DNA of 64,000 nucleotides from CAWCUZ01 sp963798795 (GCA_963798795.1 CAWCUZ010000006.1:62001-126000); one strand, 5' to 3'. Positions 1-9,043 are shown, numbered from the stretch's first letter. Translations and numbers: made by a program. The notes: generated from the letters alone by a model not told the origin.

Positions 1-2082
1 GCCTCGCCGGCCCCGCAGGCGGCTCGCGCCAATCCGCTGATGACGCCGAGTCCGCTGCCCGACCAGGCGCCGCGGTTCGACCTGGTCCAGGACCGCGACT
101 TCAAGCCGGCGCTCGAGGAGGGCATGCGGCAGGAGTTATCGGAAGTCGACGCGGTCGCGAACGACCCCGCGCCGCCGACGTTCGAGAACACCTACGTCGC
201 GCTGGAGAAGGCCGGACAGATGCTGTCGCGCGTGCAGATGGTCTTCAACGGCCTGGCGGGCGCAAACACCGACGCTGCGCTCCAGCAGCTGCAGGAGGAG
301 GAAGCGCCCAGGCTGGCGGCCACGTCGGACGCCATCTATCTCAATCGCAAGCTGTTCGCGCGGATCGCGGCGGTGTACGCCAGGCGCGACTCGCTGTCGC
401 TCGCGCCCGAGGCCCGGCGTCTCGTCGAATATCAGTATCAGCAGTTCGTGCTCGCGGGCGCCAGGCTCTCGGAGGCGGATCAGGCGACGCTGAAGAAGCT
501 CGACGAGGAAGAAGCGTCGCTCGTCGCCCGGTTCACCAACCAGCTCCTCGACGGGACCAAAGCGGGCGCGCTCGTCGTCTCGGAGACGTCCGCGCTCGCG
601 GGCCTGTCGGCGGGCGACCTCGATGCGGCGGCGCTCGCGGCCGAGTCGCGCGGCCTGACCGGCCAGTGGGTGATTCCGCTGCAGAACACCACGCAGCAGC
701 CCGCGCTGGCCGCGCTGACCGATCGCGCCACGCGCCACACGCTGTTCGAGCACTCGTGGACGCGCGCCGAGCAGGGCGACGCGAATGACACGCGGGCCAC
801 GATCGCGCGCATCGCCCAGCTCCGGGCGCAGGAGGCGGCCCTCCTCGGGTATGCGGACTTCGCGGCCTGGAAACTGCAGGATCAGATGGCCAGGACGCCG
901 GCGGCGGTCGACGCCTTCCTCGCGAAGCTCGTGCCGCCCGCCACGGCGCGGGCGCGGCGCGAGGCGGCCGACATCCAGGCCCGCATCGACCAGCAGCACG
1001 GCGGGTTCCAGCTCCAGCCCTGGGACTGGAACCATTACGCCGAGCAGGTCCGCCGGGGGGCGTACGACCTCGACGACTCGGAGATCAAGCCGTACTTCGA
1101 GCTGAACCGCGTGCTCGAGGACGGCGTCTTTTACGCGGCCCACGAGCTGTACGGCGTGACGATGAAGGAGCGCCACGACCTTCCCGTCTACCAGCCGGAC
1201 GTGCGCGTGTTCGAGGTCTTCGACCGCGACAGCACGTCGCTCGGCCTCTTCTACGCCGACTACTACAAGCGCGACAACAAGGGCGGCGGCGCCTGGATGG
1301 ACACGTTCATGGGCCAGTCGCGCCTGCTCGGCACGAAGCCGGTGATCTACAACGTCACGAACATCCCGAAGCCGGCGCCGGGTCAGCCGACGCTGCTCGA
1401 CTTCGACGAAGTGACGACGCTGTTCCACGAGTTCGGCCACGCGCTGCACGGCTTCTTTGCCGACGAGGAGTACCCGACGCTCTCGGGCACGAACGTGGCG
1501 CGCGACTTCGTGGAGTTCCCGTCGCAGTTCAACGAGCACTGGGCGCTGGATCCGAAGGTGCTGGCGCACTACGCGATCAACGTGAACACGGGCGAACCGA
1601 TGCCGCAGGCGCTCGCCGACAGGATTCGCAAGGCGCGGACGTTCAATGCCGGCTACGACATGACGGAGCTGCTGGCGGCGGCCGAGCTCGACATGCAGTG
1701 GCACGTCCGCCCGTCCAGCGCGCCGCTCGTGACCGACGTGGATGCCTTCGAGCGCAACGCCCTTCAGAAGACGCACGTCGATCTGCCGCAGGTGCCGCCG
1801 CGCTACCGGTCGAGCTATTTCATGCACATCTGGGGCAACGGCTACGCGGCTGGCTATTACGCCTACCTCTGGACGCAGATGCTGGCCGACGATGCGTTCG
1901 CGTGGTTCGACGCGCACGGCGGGCTCACGCGCGAGAACGGCGATCGGTTCCGGCAGATGATCCTCTCGCGCGGCAACACGGAGGAGTACGGCGCGATGTA
2001 CCGTGCCTTCACCGGCCACGATCCCGAGATCGAGCCGATGCTCGTGTACCGCGGCTTGAAGACGCCGTCAGGCGGCGGGTAA
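1..2082 (+). CDS. M3 family metallopeptidase (peptidyl-dipeptidase Dcp/oligopeptidase type), 5' end missing
   Basis: Zinc endopeptidase of the thimet oligopeptidase/Dcp family, which cleaves short peptides. The zinc-binding HEFGH helix is encoded at about 1426-1440, and the downstream glutamate ligand lies in a FVEFPSQF-type segment about 30 residues later. A glycine/tyrosine-rich substrate-binding loop (GNGYAAGYY) is near 1840. The first ATG in the window is at 40, but the frame is open back to base 1 and no ribosome site precedes that ATG. The residues just before it (NPL, then MTPSPLP) match the usual N-terminal region of Dcp proteins after a signal peptide, so the true start lies off the window. 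About 694 residues are visible, close to the family's normal length. It is probably exported or periplasmic, by family analogy. The family assignment is firm; the exact substrate is not known. Confidence 0.93.
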   Translation, partial: ASPAPQAARANPLMTPSPLPDQAPRFDLVQDRDFKPALEEGMRQELSEVDAVANDPAPPTFENTYVALEKAGQMLSRVQMVFNGLAGANTDAALQQLQEEEAPRLAATSDAIYLNRKLFARIAAVYARRDSLSLAPEARRLVEYQYQQFVLAGARLSEADQATLKKLDEEEASLVARFTNQLLDGTKAGALVVSETSALAGLSAGDLDAAALAAESRGLTGQWVIPLQNTTQQPALAALTDRATRHTLFEHSWTRAEQGDANDTRATIARIAQLRAQEAALLGYADFAAWKLQDQMARTPAAVDAFLAKLVPPATARARREAADIQARIDQQHGGFQLQPWDWNHYAEQVRRGAYDLDDSEIKPYFELNRVLEDGVFYAAHELYGVTMKERHDLPVYQPDVRVFEVFDRDSTSLGLFYADYYKRDNKGGGAWMDTFMGQSRLLGTKPVIYNVTNIPKPAPGQPTLLDFDEVTTLFHEFGHALHGFFADEEYPTLSGTNVARDFVEFPSQFNEHWALDPKVLAHYAINVNTGEPMPQALADRIRKARTFNAGYDMTELLAAAELDMQWHVRPSSAPLVTDVDAFERNALQKTHVDLPQVPPRYRSSYFMHIWGNGYAAGYYAYLWTQMLADDAFAWFDAHGGLTRENGDRFRQMILSRGNTEEYGAMYRAFTGHDPEIEPMLVYRGLKTPSGGG

Positions 2083-2106
2083 CGCTGATTCGGGCCAAGG
2101 GACCAT

Positions 2107-2251
2107 CACGTAGACACGTAGACGCGTAGCCACGTGGATCGGAGCGCCGGCGAGGCTGGCGCGGGCCCGGCCCGCGGCCCCGCGCCAGCCGGCACCAACT
2201 AACCCCCCCGGTCTGTCTTTCTGCGCGCCTACGTGCCTACGTGCCTACGTG
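2107..2251. repeat. Iteron-armed inverted-repeat element, copy 1
   Basis: The left arm (2107-2137) is four 8-bp units of the type CACGTAGA, the last degenerate. The right arm (2228-2251) is three exact units of CCTACGTG, the reverse complement of the same core. Between the arms lies a perfect 12-bp inverted repeat, GGCTGGCGCGGG at 2154-2165 with its complement at 2179-2190, enclosing a C/G-only loop. Immediately downstream (about 2260-2297) is a shorter run of CCTACGGAC-like units. The same order of parts recurs at 2666-2957. No transposase or other ORF is inside. The function is unknown; it could be a non-autonomous mobile repeat, a transcription terminator complex or a structural element. 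Confidence 0.85.
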
Positions 2252-2404
2252 TGGATCTTTCCTACGCTCCTACGGACCCTACGGACCCTACGGCAGTTCC
2301 AACGTCGCTTCCCGCCGCCGCGGCGTCCGGATCCAGCGGTCTCGGTCGAGCACCGGCAGCGTTTCGATCGGCGCGCCCGTCGCGGGCGCGGTGCCTACAC
2401 GACC

Positions 2405-2680
2405 GTGGACCGTACGCTGCGCGAGGTCCTGGACACGCGACGGTTCGAGACCGTCGGCGATCTGGCCGCGCTCGTCCCGTCCGGCCTGCCGGGAGTCTTT
2501 ACCACCGCCGATCTGGCCGTCGCGGCGCGCATTCCGCGGCCGCTGGCGCAGCAGATGGCGTTCTGCCTGCGGGCGGTGGAGATCTTCGCGGAGGTCGGAC
2601 GCGCACGGAGCGGGATCCGCTACTCAGTCGCCACCGGGCGCGCTGATCGCGTGCCAAGAGATCAACACGTAGCCACGTAG
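2405..2680 (+). CDS. Small protein with winged-helix-like C-terminus, possibly a gene fragment
   Basis: A 91-residue frame from a GTG at 2405 lies between the two inverted-repeat elements. The segment around residues 30-75 (PSGLPGVFTTADLA... LAQQMAFCLRAVEIF) looks like a real folded helix-turn-helix/winged-helix domain. The frame extends open upstream to 2249, but that part translates repeat-like sequence and is not protein-like. The last codons and the TAG stop come from the first CACGTAG units of the second repeat element, so the natural C-terminus has probably been replaced or trimmed by the repeat. I cannot name the family. It may be the tail of a larger gene that was broken when the repeats were inserted or duplicated. 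Confidence 0.4.
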   Translation: MDRTLREVLDTRRFETVGDLAALVPSGLPGVFTTADLAVAARIPRPLAQQMAFCLRAVEIFAEVGRARSGIRYSVATGRADRVPRDQHVAT

Positions 2681-2957
2681 CCACGTAGTCACGTAGCTCG
2701 GACTGCCCCTGAGGGCTGGCGCGGGTGGGAAGGGGAACGCGTCACGCGGCCATGAGACCCGGCAATGCCGACACGGGTTTCATGGCCGCGCGACGCGTTC
2801 CCCTTCCCCGGGGCGGCCTTTCGGCCGCCGCCGCGGCCCGGCCCGCGGCCCGCGCCAGCCCGCGTCACCCCCAGATCGTTCTTATTCCTCTACGTGCCTA
2901 CGTGTCTACGCGTCTACGTGAACTTCTCTTCTACGCCCCTACGCCCCCTACGAATCT
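2666..2957. repeat. Iteron-armed inverted-repeat element, copy 2, with a long nested hairpin
   Basis: The left arm is four consecutive 8-mers, CACGTAGC, CACGTAGC, CACGTAGT and CACGTAGC (2666-2697). The right arm is four units of TCTACGTG type (2889-2920). Inside is the same 12-bp inverted repeat as in copy 1 (2714-2725 and 2849-2860). Nested within that is a 35-bp inverted repeat (2727-2761 against 2774-2808, 33 of 35 positions paired) with a 12-nt loop, then GGCGGCC/GGCCGCC mini-stems near 2815-2832. A CTACGCCCC-like run follows at about 2930-2957, mirroring the CCTACGG run after copy 1. The element ends about 40 bp before the kinase start codon at 2995. Confidence 0.85.
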
Positions 2958-2994
2958 ACCGGACCGGTGAAGGCGGCTTGATATCATCCGCCCC

Positions 2995-5652
2995 ATGCCT
3001 CTCGCACCCGGCACCCGTCTCGGTGCGTACGAGATCGTCGGCCTGCTGGGCGAAGGCGGGATGGGCCAGGTCTATCGGGCCCGCGACGCGCGGCTCGGCC
3101 GCGACGTGGCACTGAAGGTCCTGCCCGACTCGGTCGCCGCCGATCCCGACCGGCTCGCCCGCTTCGAGCGCGAGGCCAAGGTGCTGGCGGCGTTCACGCA
3201 CCCGCACATCGCCACCCTTCACGCGCTCGAACAGCTCGACGGCCGGCCGGTGCTGGTGATGGAGCTGGTCGAGGGCGAGGATCTCGCGCAGATCATCGAG
3301 CGCGGACCGCTGGCGCTCGAAGACGCCCTCCCGCTGGCCATACAGATTGCGCAGGCGCTCGAAGCGGCCCACGAAAAGACCATCGTCCATCGCGACCTGA
3401 AGCCGGCGAACATCAAAGTCACGCCGGATGGCCAGGTGAAGGTGCTCGACTTCGGTCTCGCCAAGGCCGCGGCGCCGGACGCAGCCAGCGGCTCCGCCGA
3501 GGCGATGAACTCGCCGACGCTTACGGCACAGGCGACCGCGGCCGGCATCATCCTGGGCACGGCCGCCTACATGAGCCCCGAGCAGGCGCGCGGCCGCACG
3601 GCCGACCGGCGCGCGGACATCTGGGCGTTTGGCGCGGTGTTCGTCGAGATGCTCACTGGACACCGGCTGTTCGGCGGCGAGACGATCTCCGACACGCTGG
3701 CCGCGGTCCTGCGGCAGGACATCGACTGGACGACGCTGCCCGCCGGAACGCCGGCCGAACTGCAACGCCTCCTGCGCCGCTGTCTCGAACGCGATCCGAA
3801 GAACCGCCTCCACGACGTCGGCGACGCGCGCATCGTCCTCGACGAGATTGCGCGCGGGGGACTGCGCGACGCGCCCGCTCCCGTGGCGCCGGAGCAGGCG
3901 GCGCGCAGCATCTGGCTGACTGTCGCAGGCGTGCTTGGCGCGCTCGCGATCGGCGCGCTGGCGGGACGCTGGATCTGGACCGGCGCGACGCCGTCCGCGC
4001 CCGCGCCGACGGTGCGGCTGTCGGTGCCGGCGCCGGCCGGCGTGGTCGGCATCGAGTCGACCGCCGTGGCGCCAGACGGGTCGTTCCTGGTCTTCGTCGG
4101 CCAGCGGGCCGACGGCGGAAGGCAGCTCTTCCTCCGCCGCCTCGACGACCTCGAAGCAACGCCAATCGATCGGACGGAGGGCGCGAGAGATCCCTTCATT
4201 TCGCCGGACCTCCGCTGGATTGCGTTTCAGCAGTCGAACCACCTGATGAAGATCGCCGTCTCCGGCGGCGAGCCGCTGCCGCTCACGGAGCGCTCCGACT
4301 CCACGCCCGGAGGCACCTGGGCTGCCGGTGAGCTGGTCGTCTCGACCTCGTGGCTCAGTGGACTCGCCGCTGTCGCGCCCGACGGTAGCGCCATGCGGCC
4401 GCTCACGACGCCGGACGCGTCGAAGGGCGAACGGGCCCACTGGTGGCCGCGCGTCATGCCGGACGGCCGGCACGTCCTGTTCACGATCTGGCACGCCGCC
4501 ACGGGGCTGAACGACGCGGAGCTCGCTGTCCTCGACCTGACGACGGGTCAGTACCGCGCGATCCTGCGCGGCGCGGACGGCTGGTACGTCGATCCCGGCT
4601 ATCTGGTCTTCTACCGGGCGGGCGCCTATCAGGCCGTGAGGTTCGATGCGAACACGCTGACCGCGTCCGGTGAACCGGTCACGGTGCTGAACGATGATCG
4701 TGGCAGTCCCCCCGAAGGTGACATTACGACCCTCGGCGTCACCGCCGGCAGCACGCTCGTCTACGTACCAGGCGCGTACGTGCCGGAAGCCACGCTCGCC
4801 TGGCTGTCACAGGACGGCACGCTCTCGCCGCTGGCCTTCCCGGCCCGCGCCTACGACTCCGCGCGTCTCTCGCCCGACGGCCGGCAGATCGCCGTGGGTG
4901 TGCTCGGGAGCGGCGCGTATTCGGTCCGGCTGCTCGACCTCGACCGCGGCCTCGATCAGTCCCTCGAGATGCCGGGCAGCAACTGGATTCCGGTGTGGAA
5001 TCCGGACGGACACCGCCTGGCCGTCCGGTCCATGCGCAAGGGCGATTACGACATCTACGTGAAGGACCTGGCATCGTCGGCTCCGCCGGCCGCCCTCGTC
5101 GACGCTCCGACCGACGACACCCCGATGGCCTGGCTGTCGGACAAGACGATGGCCATCCGCCAGTCCAGCCAGGACAATCGGTACCGCCTCAAGCTGCTGG
5201 ACATCGCCAAGCCGGATGCACCGGTCACGGCGTCGGACGATGACCCGGACACCGGCTCGCTGTCTGGCGATGCGACGTGGTTCGCGTTCGCGGCTTTTCG
5301 GTCCGGCCGTTACGAAGTCTACGTGCGCCGCGCGACCCTCGACGACGCGCCGCTCGAGCGCGTGTCGGTGAACGGCGGCCGCTTCCCGGTGTTTTCACGA
5401 AGCGGGCAGGAACTCTACTACCAGCAGGGGGACGACGTCGTCGCCGCCACCTGGCGCGAAGAGGGCGGACGATTTCGCGTGGAAGGCGAGCGCGTGCTCG
5501 CGCGCCTCGGGGATCGCCATCTGCTGAGGCTGGCCGACGCGGCCCCTGACGGGCGCCTTCTCGTGCTGCTCGCGAAGGACCCGCCGCCCCCGCCGCAGGT
5601 GCGCGTCGTCATCGACTGGGCGCAGGAACTGGCGAAGGCGCTGCAGCGCTGA
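2995..5652 (+). CDS. Ser/Thr protein kinase with C-terminal WD40/TolB-like propeller
   Basis: Hanks-type kinase of 885 residues. The glycine loop GEGGMGQVY is at about 19-27, the ATP lysine (VALK) at 41, the catalytic HRDLKPAN with Asp at about 134, and the DFG Asp at about 152. The activation and APE-like segment is YMSPEQARG. A single membrane segment at about 304-330 separates the cytoplasmic kinase from an extracytoplasmic region of repeated SPDG/WNPDG blades, typical of PD40/TolB propellers. The likely role is phosphorylating cytoplasmic partners in response to a ligand bound by the propeller; ligand and targets are unknown. The ATG at 2995 directly precedes the conserved kinase N-terminus. 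The kinase at 9373 has the same overall architecture. Confidence 0.93.
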   Translation: MPLAPGTRLGAYEIVGLLGEGGMGQVYRARDARLGRDVALKVLPDSVAADPDRLARFEREAKVLAAFTHPHIATLHALEQLDGRPVLVMELVEGEDLAQIIERGPLALEDALPLAIQIAQALEAAHEKTIVHRDLKPANIKVTPDGQVKVLDFGLAKAAAPDAASGSAEAMNSPTLTAQATAAGIILGTAAYMSPEQARGRTADRRADIWAFGAVFVEMLTGHRLFGGETISDTLAAVLRQDIDWTTLPAGTPAELQRLLRRCLERDPKNRLHDVGDARIVLDEIARGGLRDAPAPVAPEQAARSIWLTVAGVLGALAIGALAGRWIWTGATPSAPAPTVRLSVPAPAGVVGIESTAVAPDGSFLVFVGQRADGGRQLFLRRLDDLEATPIDRTEGARDPFISPDLRWIAFQQSNHLMKIAVSGGEPLPLTERSDSTPGGTWAAGELVVSTSWLSGLAAVAPDGSAMRPLTTPDASKGERAHWWPRVMPDGRHVLFTIWHAATGLNDAELAVLDLTTGQYRAILRGADGWYVDPGYLVFYRAGAYQAVRFDANTLTASGEPVTVLNDDRGSPPEGDITTLGVTAGSTLVYVPGAYVPEATLAWLSQDGTLSPLAFPARAYDSARLSPDGRQIAVGVLGSGAYSVRLLDLDRGLDQSLEMPGSNWIPVWNPDGHRLAVRSMRKGDYDIYVKDLASSAPPAALVDAPTDDTPMAWLSDKTMAIRQSSQDNRYRLKLLDIAKPDAPVTASDDDPDTGSLSGDATWFAFAAFRSGRYEVYVRRATLDDAPLERVSVNGGRFPVFSRSGQELYYQQGDDVVAATWREEGGRFRVEGERVLARLGDRHLLRLADAAPDGRLLVLLAKDPPPPPQVRVVIDWAQELAKALQR

Positions 5653-5800
5653 ACGTCGGCACGCGGGCCGGGGTGCTGATTGGGCCACGCTGTGCGATGA
5701 CCACGAGATGTCGGCCGGTCATGAAACGGGCTCTGATCGCCTTGTTCGGCCGGCCCGAGCCTGCCGGTATACTCCTGCCGACCGCCGTGGCAGGCAGCAC

Positions 5801-8143
5801 ATGATCGGACGAACGCTCGGTCACTACCAGATCGTGGCCAAGCTGGGTGAGGGCGGCATGGGCGAGGTCTATCGCGCCCACGACTCCAGGCTGTGCCGGG
5901 ATGTCGCGTTCAAGGTGCTGCCGGCGTCGGTCTCGGCCGATCCCGAGCGCCTCGAGCGGTTCCAGCGCGAGGCGCGTGCGCTGGCCGCGCTCGACCATCC
6001 CAACATCGTCACGATCTTCTCGGTCGAGCACGTCGACGGCGTGCACTTTCTCACGATGGAACTGGTCAAAGGCCGGGACCTGGACGCGTTCCGGCGGGAG
6101 AGCGGTCTGCCGCTTGCGCGGCTGCTCGACGTGGCCCGGCAGCTTGCCGGCGCGCTCCATGCGGCCCACGAGCGCGGCATCATCCATCGCGATCTGAAAC
6201 CCGCGAACGTCATGGTCTCCGACGACGGTCGCGTGAAGATCCTCGACTTCGGCCTCGCGAAGCAAGCGGTCGAGGAGGCCGGGGCCGGCGGGCGCCCGCA
6301 TGAGCCGGCCGCCTCCGCGATGACCGCGCTGCAGACCGAATCCGGCATCGTCATGGGCACGGCGCCGTACATGTCGCCCGAGCAGATCCAGGGCCTGCCG
6401 CTCGATCGGCGCTCGGACATCTTCTCGCTTGGCGTCGTACTGCACGAACTGGCGACCGGCGGCCGCCCGTTTCGCGGGTCGAACCCCGCCGCGCTGTCGT
6501 CGGCGATTCTCAGGGACGATCCGCCGCCGATCACGACGGTGGACACGCGATTGCCGGGCGCACTGGCCGCCGCCGTGCTGCGCTGTCTCGAGAAGGACCC
6601 GCGCGAGCGCTTCCAGACCGCGGCGGAAGCGGCGGCCGCGATAGGGGCGATCGACGCGGCCGGCCCGGGTCGGGACGCCCGTTCGCCCGTCTCTGCGGCG
6701 TCGAGAGCCGTGCTCGTCCTGCCGTTCGCGAATCGCAGTCCGGATCCCGAGCACGAGTATTTCGCCGACGGCCTGACCGAAGAGGTCATTGCCGACCTCT
6801 CGCAGCTGTCGGCGCTCCGGGTCATCTCGCGCAATTCGGCGATGACGCTCAAGGGCACGGCGAAGGACACGCGCACGCTGGCCCGCGAGCTGTCGGTGAC
6901 GCACCTGGTCACCGGATCCGTGCGCCGAGCCGGCCAGGCCCTTCGCGTGACCGCCGCGTTGGTGGATGCCGCCGGCGACGCCACGATCTGGAGCGAGAAG
7001 TACTCCGGCACGGTCGACGACGTCTTCGGCATCCAGGAGGAAATCTCCAGGAAGATCGTCGCGGCGCTGAAGGTCACGCTGACCGACCGCGAGGAACGCC
7101 GGCGCGCCGGGCGGCCGACCGAGGACCCCGTGGTGTGGGAGTGCTACCAGCGCGCCCGCCAGGAAATGTATCGCTGGACGCCCGACGCCTTCGAGCGCGC
7201 GCACCGCCTCGTCGACGACGCCCTGGCGATCGTCGGACCGAATCCGCTCCTGTTCGCCACGAAAGGCCAGATCTACTGGATGGCCGTGAACGCGAACCTG
7301 GCGCCGGACGATTCGCAATTGGGGCTGGCCTCCGAGTGCGTTCAGCGGGCGCTCGGGCTGGCTCCGGAGCTGCCGCAGGCGATCGCGGTTCGTGGACTGG
7401 TCGCGGGCCTGTCGGGCCGGCCGGAACACGCGCTGCCCGACCTTTATCGCGCGTGCGGACGCTCACCGGCGGATGCCAACCTGCTCGCGGAGTTGTGCCG
7501 CTACTCGAACACCGCCGGCCTTCAGGCGCACGTGACGCTCGTCGACCACCTTGTCGAGATCGATCCGCTCACGCCGATCACTCCTCTCGTGGTGAGCACC
7601 TATCACTGGGTGAAGGGGCACGCCGGCGAGATTGCCGCGCCCGCCCGCCGCGCCGCCGGGATGGCGTCGGGCACCTCGATGCTGCATGTAGTGGCCGGCT
7701 GGCAAATCGCCGCCGCGGGGTTCCCCGAGGAAGCCGTGACGATCCTGGAACGAGTCAGGCGGACGGCCTCGGCCGCGCCGATGGCGGCCAATATCGACTT
7801 TCTCGTCGGCGCGCTGACCGGTTCGGCCACCGCGCCCGCCGAGGCGGCCGGGACGCGCGCGGCCATGCGCAACGAATTCACGGCCTGCTTCATGGCGGAT
7901 GCCTGCGCGCTCGTCGGGCAGGTGGACGCGGCCCTCGAGTGGCTGCGAACGGCCGTTGGATACGGCCTGATCAACTATCCGTTTCTGGCCGAACACGACC
8001 CGTTTCTGGCAGGCATTCGGCGGGAGCCCGGGTTCCAGGCGCTCCTGGGCGATGTCAAGCCGCGCTGGGATGGCGTCGTCGACTGGGAGCGGCGGGCGCG
8101 GGCCGCTCAGTCATCCGGCGTGGCGCGACGACCCGTCAACTGA
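5801..8143 (+). CDS. Soluble Ser/Thr protein kinase with TolB-like and TPR-like regions
   Basis: Kinase of about 780 residues. It has GEGGMGEVY, an invariant lysine in VAFK, HRDLKPANV and DFGLAK, followed by MSPEQIQG. From about residue 303 comes a TolB/FlgO-like domain (VLPFANRSPDPEHEYFADGL..., GSVRRAGQ..., IWSEKY), as found with adenylate cyclases and regulators that sense envelope state. The rest is helical, TPR-like sequence (about 450-780). No transmembrane segment is evident, unlike the kinases at 2995 and 9373. The frame opens at an ATG at 5708, but the conserved kinase N-terminus begins at the ATG at 5801, which I prefer. The 3' end overlaps the convergent gene at 8107-8559 by 37 bp. 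Confidence 0.9.
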   Translation: MIGRTLGHYQIVAKLGEGGMGEVYRAHDSRLCRDVAFKVLPASVSADPERLERFQREARALAALDHPNIVTIFSVEHVDGVHFLTMELVKGRDLDAFRRESGLPLARLLDVARQLAGALHAAHERGIIHRDLKPANVMVSDDGRVKILDFGLAKQAVEEAGAGGRPHEPAASAMTALQTESGIVMGTAPYMSPEQIQGLPLDRRSDIFSLGVVLHELATGGRPFRGSNPAALSSAILRDDPPPITTVDTRLPGALAAAVLRCLEKDPRERFQTAAEAAAAIGAIDAAGPGRDARSPVSAASRAVLVLPFANRSPDPEHEYFADGLTEEVIADLSQLSALRVISRNSAMTLKGTAKDTRTLARELSVTHLVTGSVRRAGQALRVTAALVDAAGDATIWSEKYSGTVDDVFGIQEEISRKIVAALKVTLTDREERRRAGRPTEDPVVWECYQRARQEMYRWTPDAFERAHRLVDDALAIVGPNPLLFATKGQIYWMAVNANLAPDDSQLGLASECVQRALGLAPELPQAIAVRGLVAGLSGRPEHALPDLYRACGRSPADANLLAELCRYSNTAGLQAHVTLVDHLVEIDPLTPITPLVVSTYHWVKGHAGEIAAPARRAAGMASGTSMLHVVAGWQIAAAGFPEEAVTILERVRRTASAAPMAANIDFLVGALTGSATAPAEAAGTRAAMRNEFTACFMADACALVGQVDAALEWLRTAVGYGLINYPFLAEHDPFLAGIRREPGFQALLGDVKPRWDGVVDWERRARAAQSSGVARRPVN

Positions 8144-8559
8144 ACCACCTCGATGCGGAAGAGGAGCGGCGTCCGGGGATCATGGGCCGACCCCGTCGTG
8201 AGGGCCCCGGGCAGCCACCACGCGGCGTGGAGCTGAAGCAGCTCGTTCGCGCGCAGACGAGCGGCGGCATGCGCGGGTGAGTCGTCGAGTTCCTGGTAGC
8301 GTCCGAACGCAACGACGGCGGTCCAGTTGTCGCGATCCACGACCTCGTCCACCTCGACGCAGACTTTCGGGTTCAGGCGCATCCACTCCACCTTCTGGCC
8401 CAGGATGGAAAAGGAGTACAGGAAGTCCTCGGCGGGATCCAGGTAGAAGAAGAAGGGCACGACGTACGCCTGGCCGTCGCGCGCGCAAGCGAGCCGGCCG
8501 TACCGCGCCTGATAGAGGACGTTCCGGCATTCCACGACCGTCAATTCCTGAATGCGCAT
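8107..8559 (-). CDS. Pyridoxamine 5'-phosphate oxidase-like FMN-binding protein
   Basis: 150-residue protein resembling the flavin-nucleotide-binding/nitroimidazole-resistance branch of the PNPOx split-barrel fold. It starts with a short helix (ELTVVECRNVLYQARYGRLACARDGQAYVVP), followed by a strand pair FFFYLDPAEDFLYSFSILGQKVEWMRLNP and a VCVEVDEV strand, the usual order for this family. Such proteins bind FMN or F420 and reduce small substrates, or act as redox sensors. The substrate cannot be deduced. The ATG at 8559 has a GAGG sequence about a dozen bases upstream. The gene is convergent with the kinase and overlaps its stop. Confidence 0.82.
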   Translation of the reverse strand: MRIQELTVVECRNVLYQARYGRLACARDGQAYVVPFFFYLDPAEDFLYSFSILGQKVEWMRLNPKVCVEVDEVVDRDNWTAVVAFGRYQELDDSPAHAAARLRANELLQLHAAWWLPGALTTGSAHDPRTPLLFRIEVVQLTGRRATPDD

Positions 8560-8584
8560 GGCTCGGCGTACCTCTTCCGGCGCG

Positions 8585-9043
8585 CTACCGGTTGTCCCGC
8601 GCGCGAAGCGTGGCCTCGAGCGCGGGAAGGCTGGCGACGTCCTTGGGACGGCCCGTCGCCCGCTTGCTCGCGATCACGCGCTCGAGCGGAAGGATGCGCA
8701 GGACCACTCCTTCTATCTCGCGATCGATCCCGGCCTCATACTCGTCTGCAAATCGCTTCAACCCATGGGCCGTGAGGACGACGTCGATCCGGTTGAAGTC
8801 GTCGCCGCCGAACGCAGGTGGCTGCATGCCGAAGCCCGAGACCCAAAACCCTCCGGCATCCTGGGCTGCGAGCCTGATCCGGTCAGTGTCGACGATTTCG
8901 AACCAGACGTCGATATCCTGGGTGGCGACCGGCGCACCCTCGAGGACGGCCGCTCCCAGGCCGATGATCAGGAACTTGACGCCGCGGGCGCGAAGCGCCG
9001 CAAACAACCGCCGCTCAGCGGGCGTGAGTGCGAAGGCGTCCAC
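8585..9043 (-). CDS. Nucleotidyltransferase-like protein (DUF6036/AbiEii-type fold)
   Basis: About 152 residues from a GTG at 9043. The core FLIIGLGAAVLEGAPVATQDIDVWFE matches the pol-beta nucleotidyltransferase pattern: a hydrophobic strand, GG/GLGA-type turn, then D-x-D (DID) for metal. Later segments RIDVVLTAHGLKRFADEY and KRATGRPKDVASLPALEATL match the substrate lobe and C-terminal helix seen in small stand-alone nucleotidyltransferases. The frame is open to 9148, but residues upstream of the GTG are translated from the neighbouring gene in another frame and look non-coding. It overlaps the small upstream gene by 29 bp, implying translational coupling. The role is unknown; related proteins occur in toxin/antitoxin and resistance contexts. 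Confidence 0.75.
   Translation of the reverse strand: MDAFALTPAERRLFAALRARGVKFLIIGLGAAVLEGAPVATQDIDVWFEIVDTDRIRLAAQDAGGFWVSGFGMQPPAFGGDDFNRIDVVLTAHGLKRFADEYEAGIDREIEGVVLRILPLERVIASKRATGRPKDVASLPALEATLRARDNR

Noticed and set aside
2233..2680. Three overlapping plus-strand frames of similar length between the repeats
   Set aside because: Only the frame containing the GTG at 2405 has protein-like sequence; the other two are shadows.
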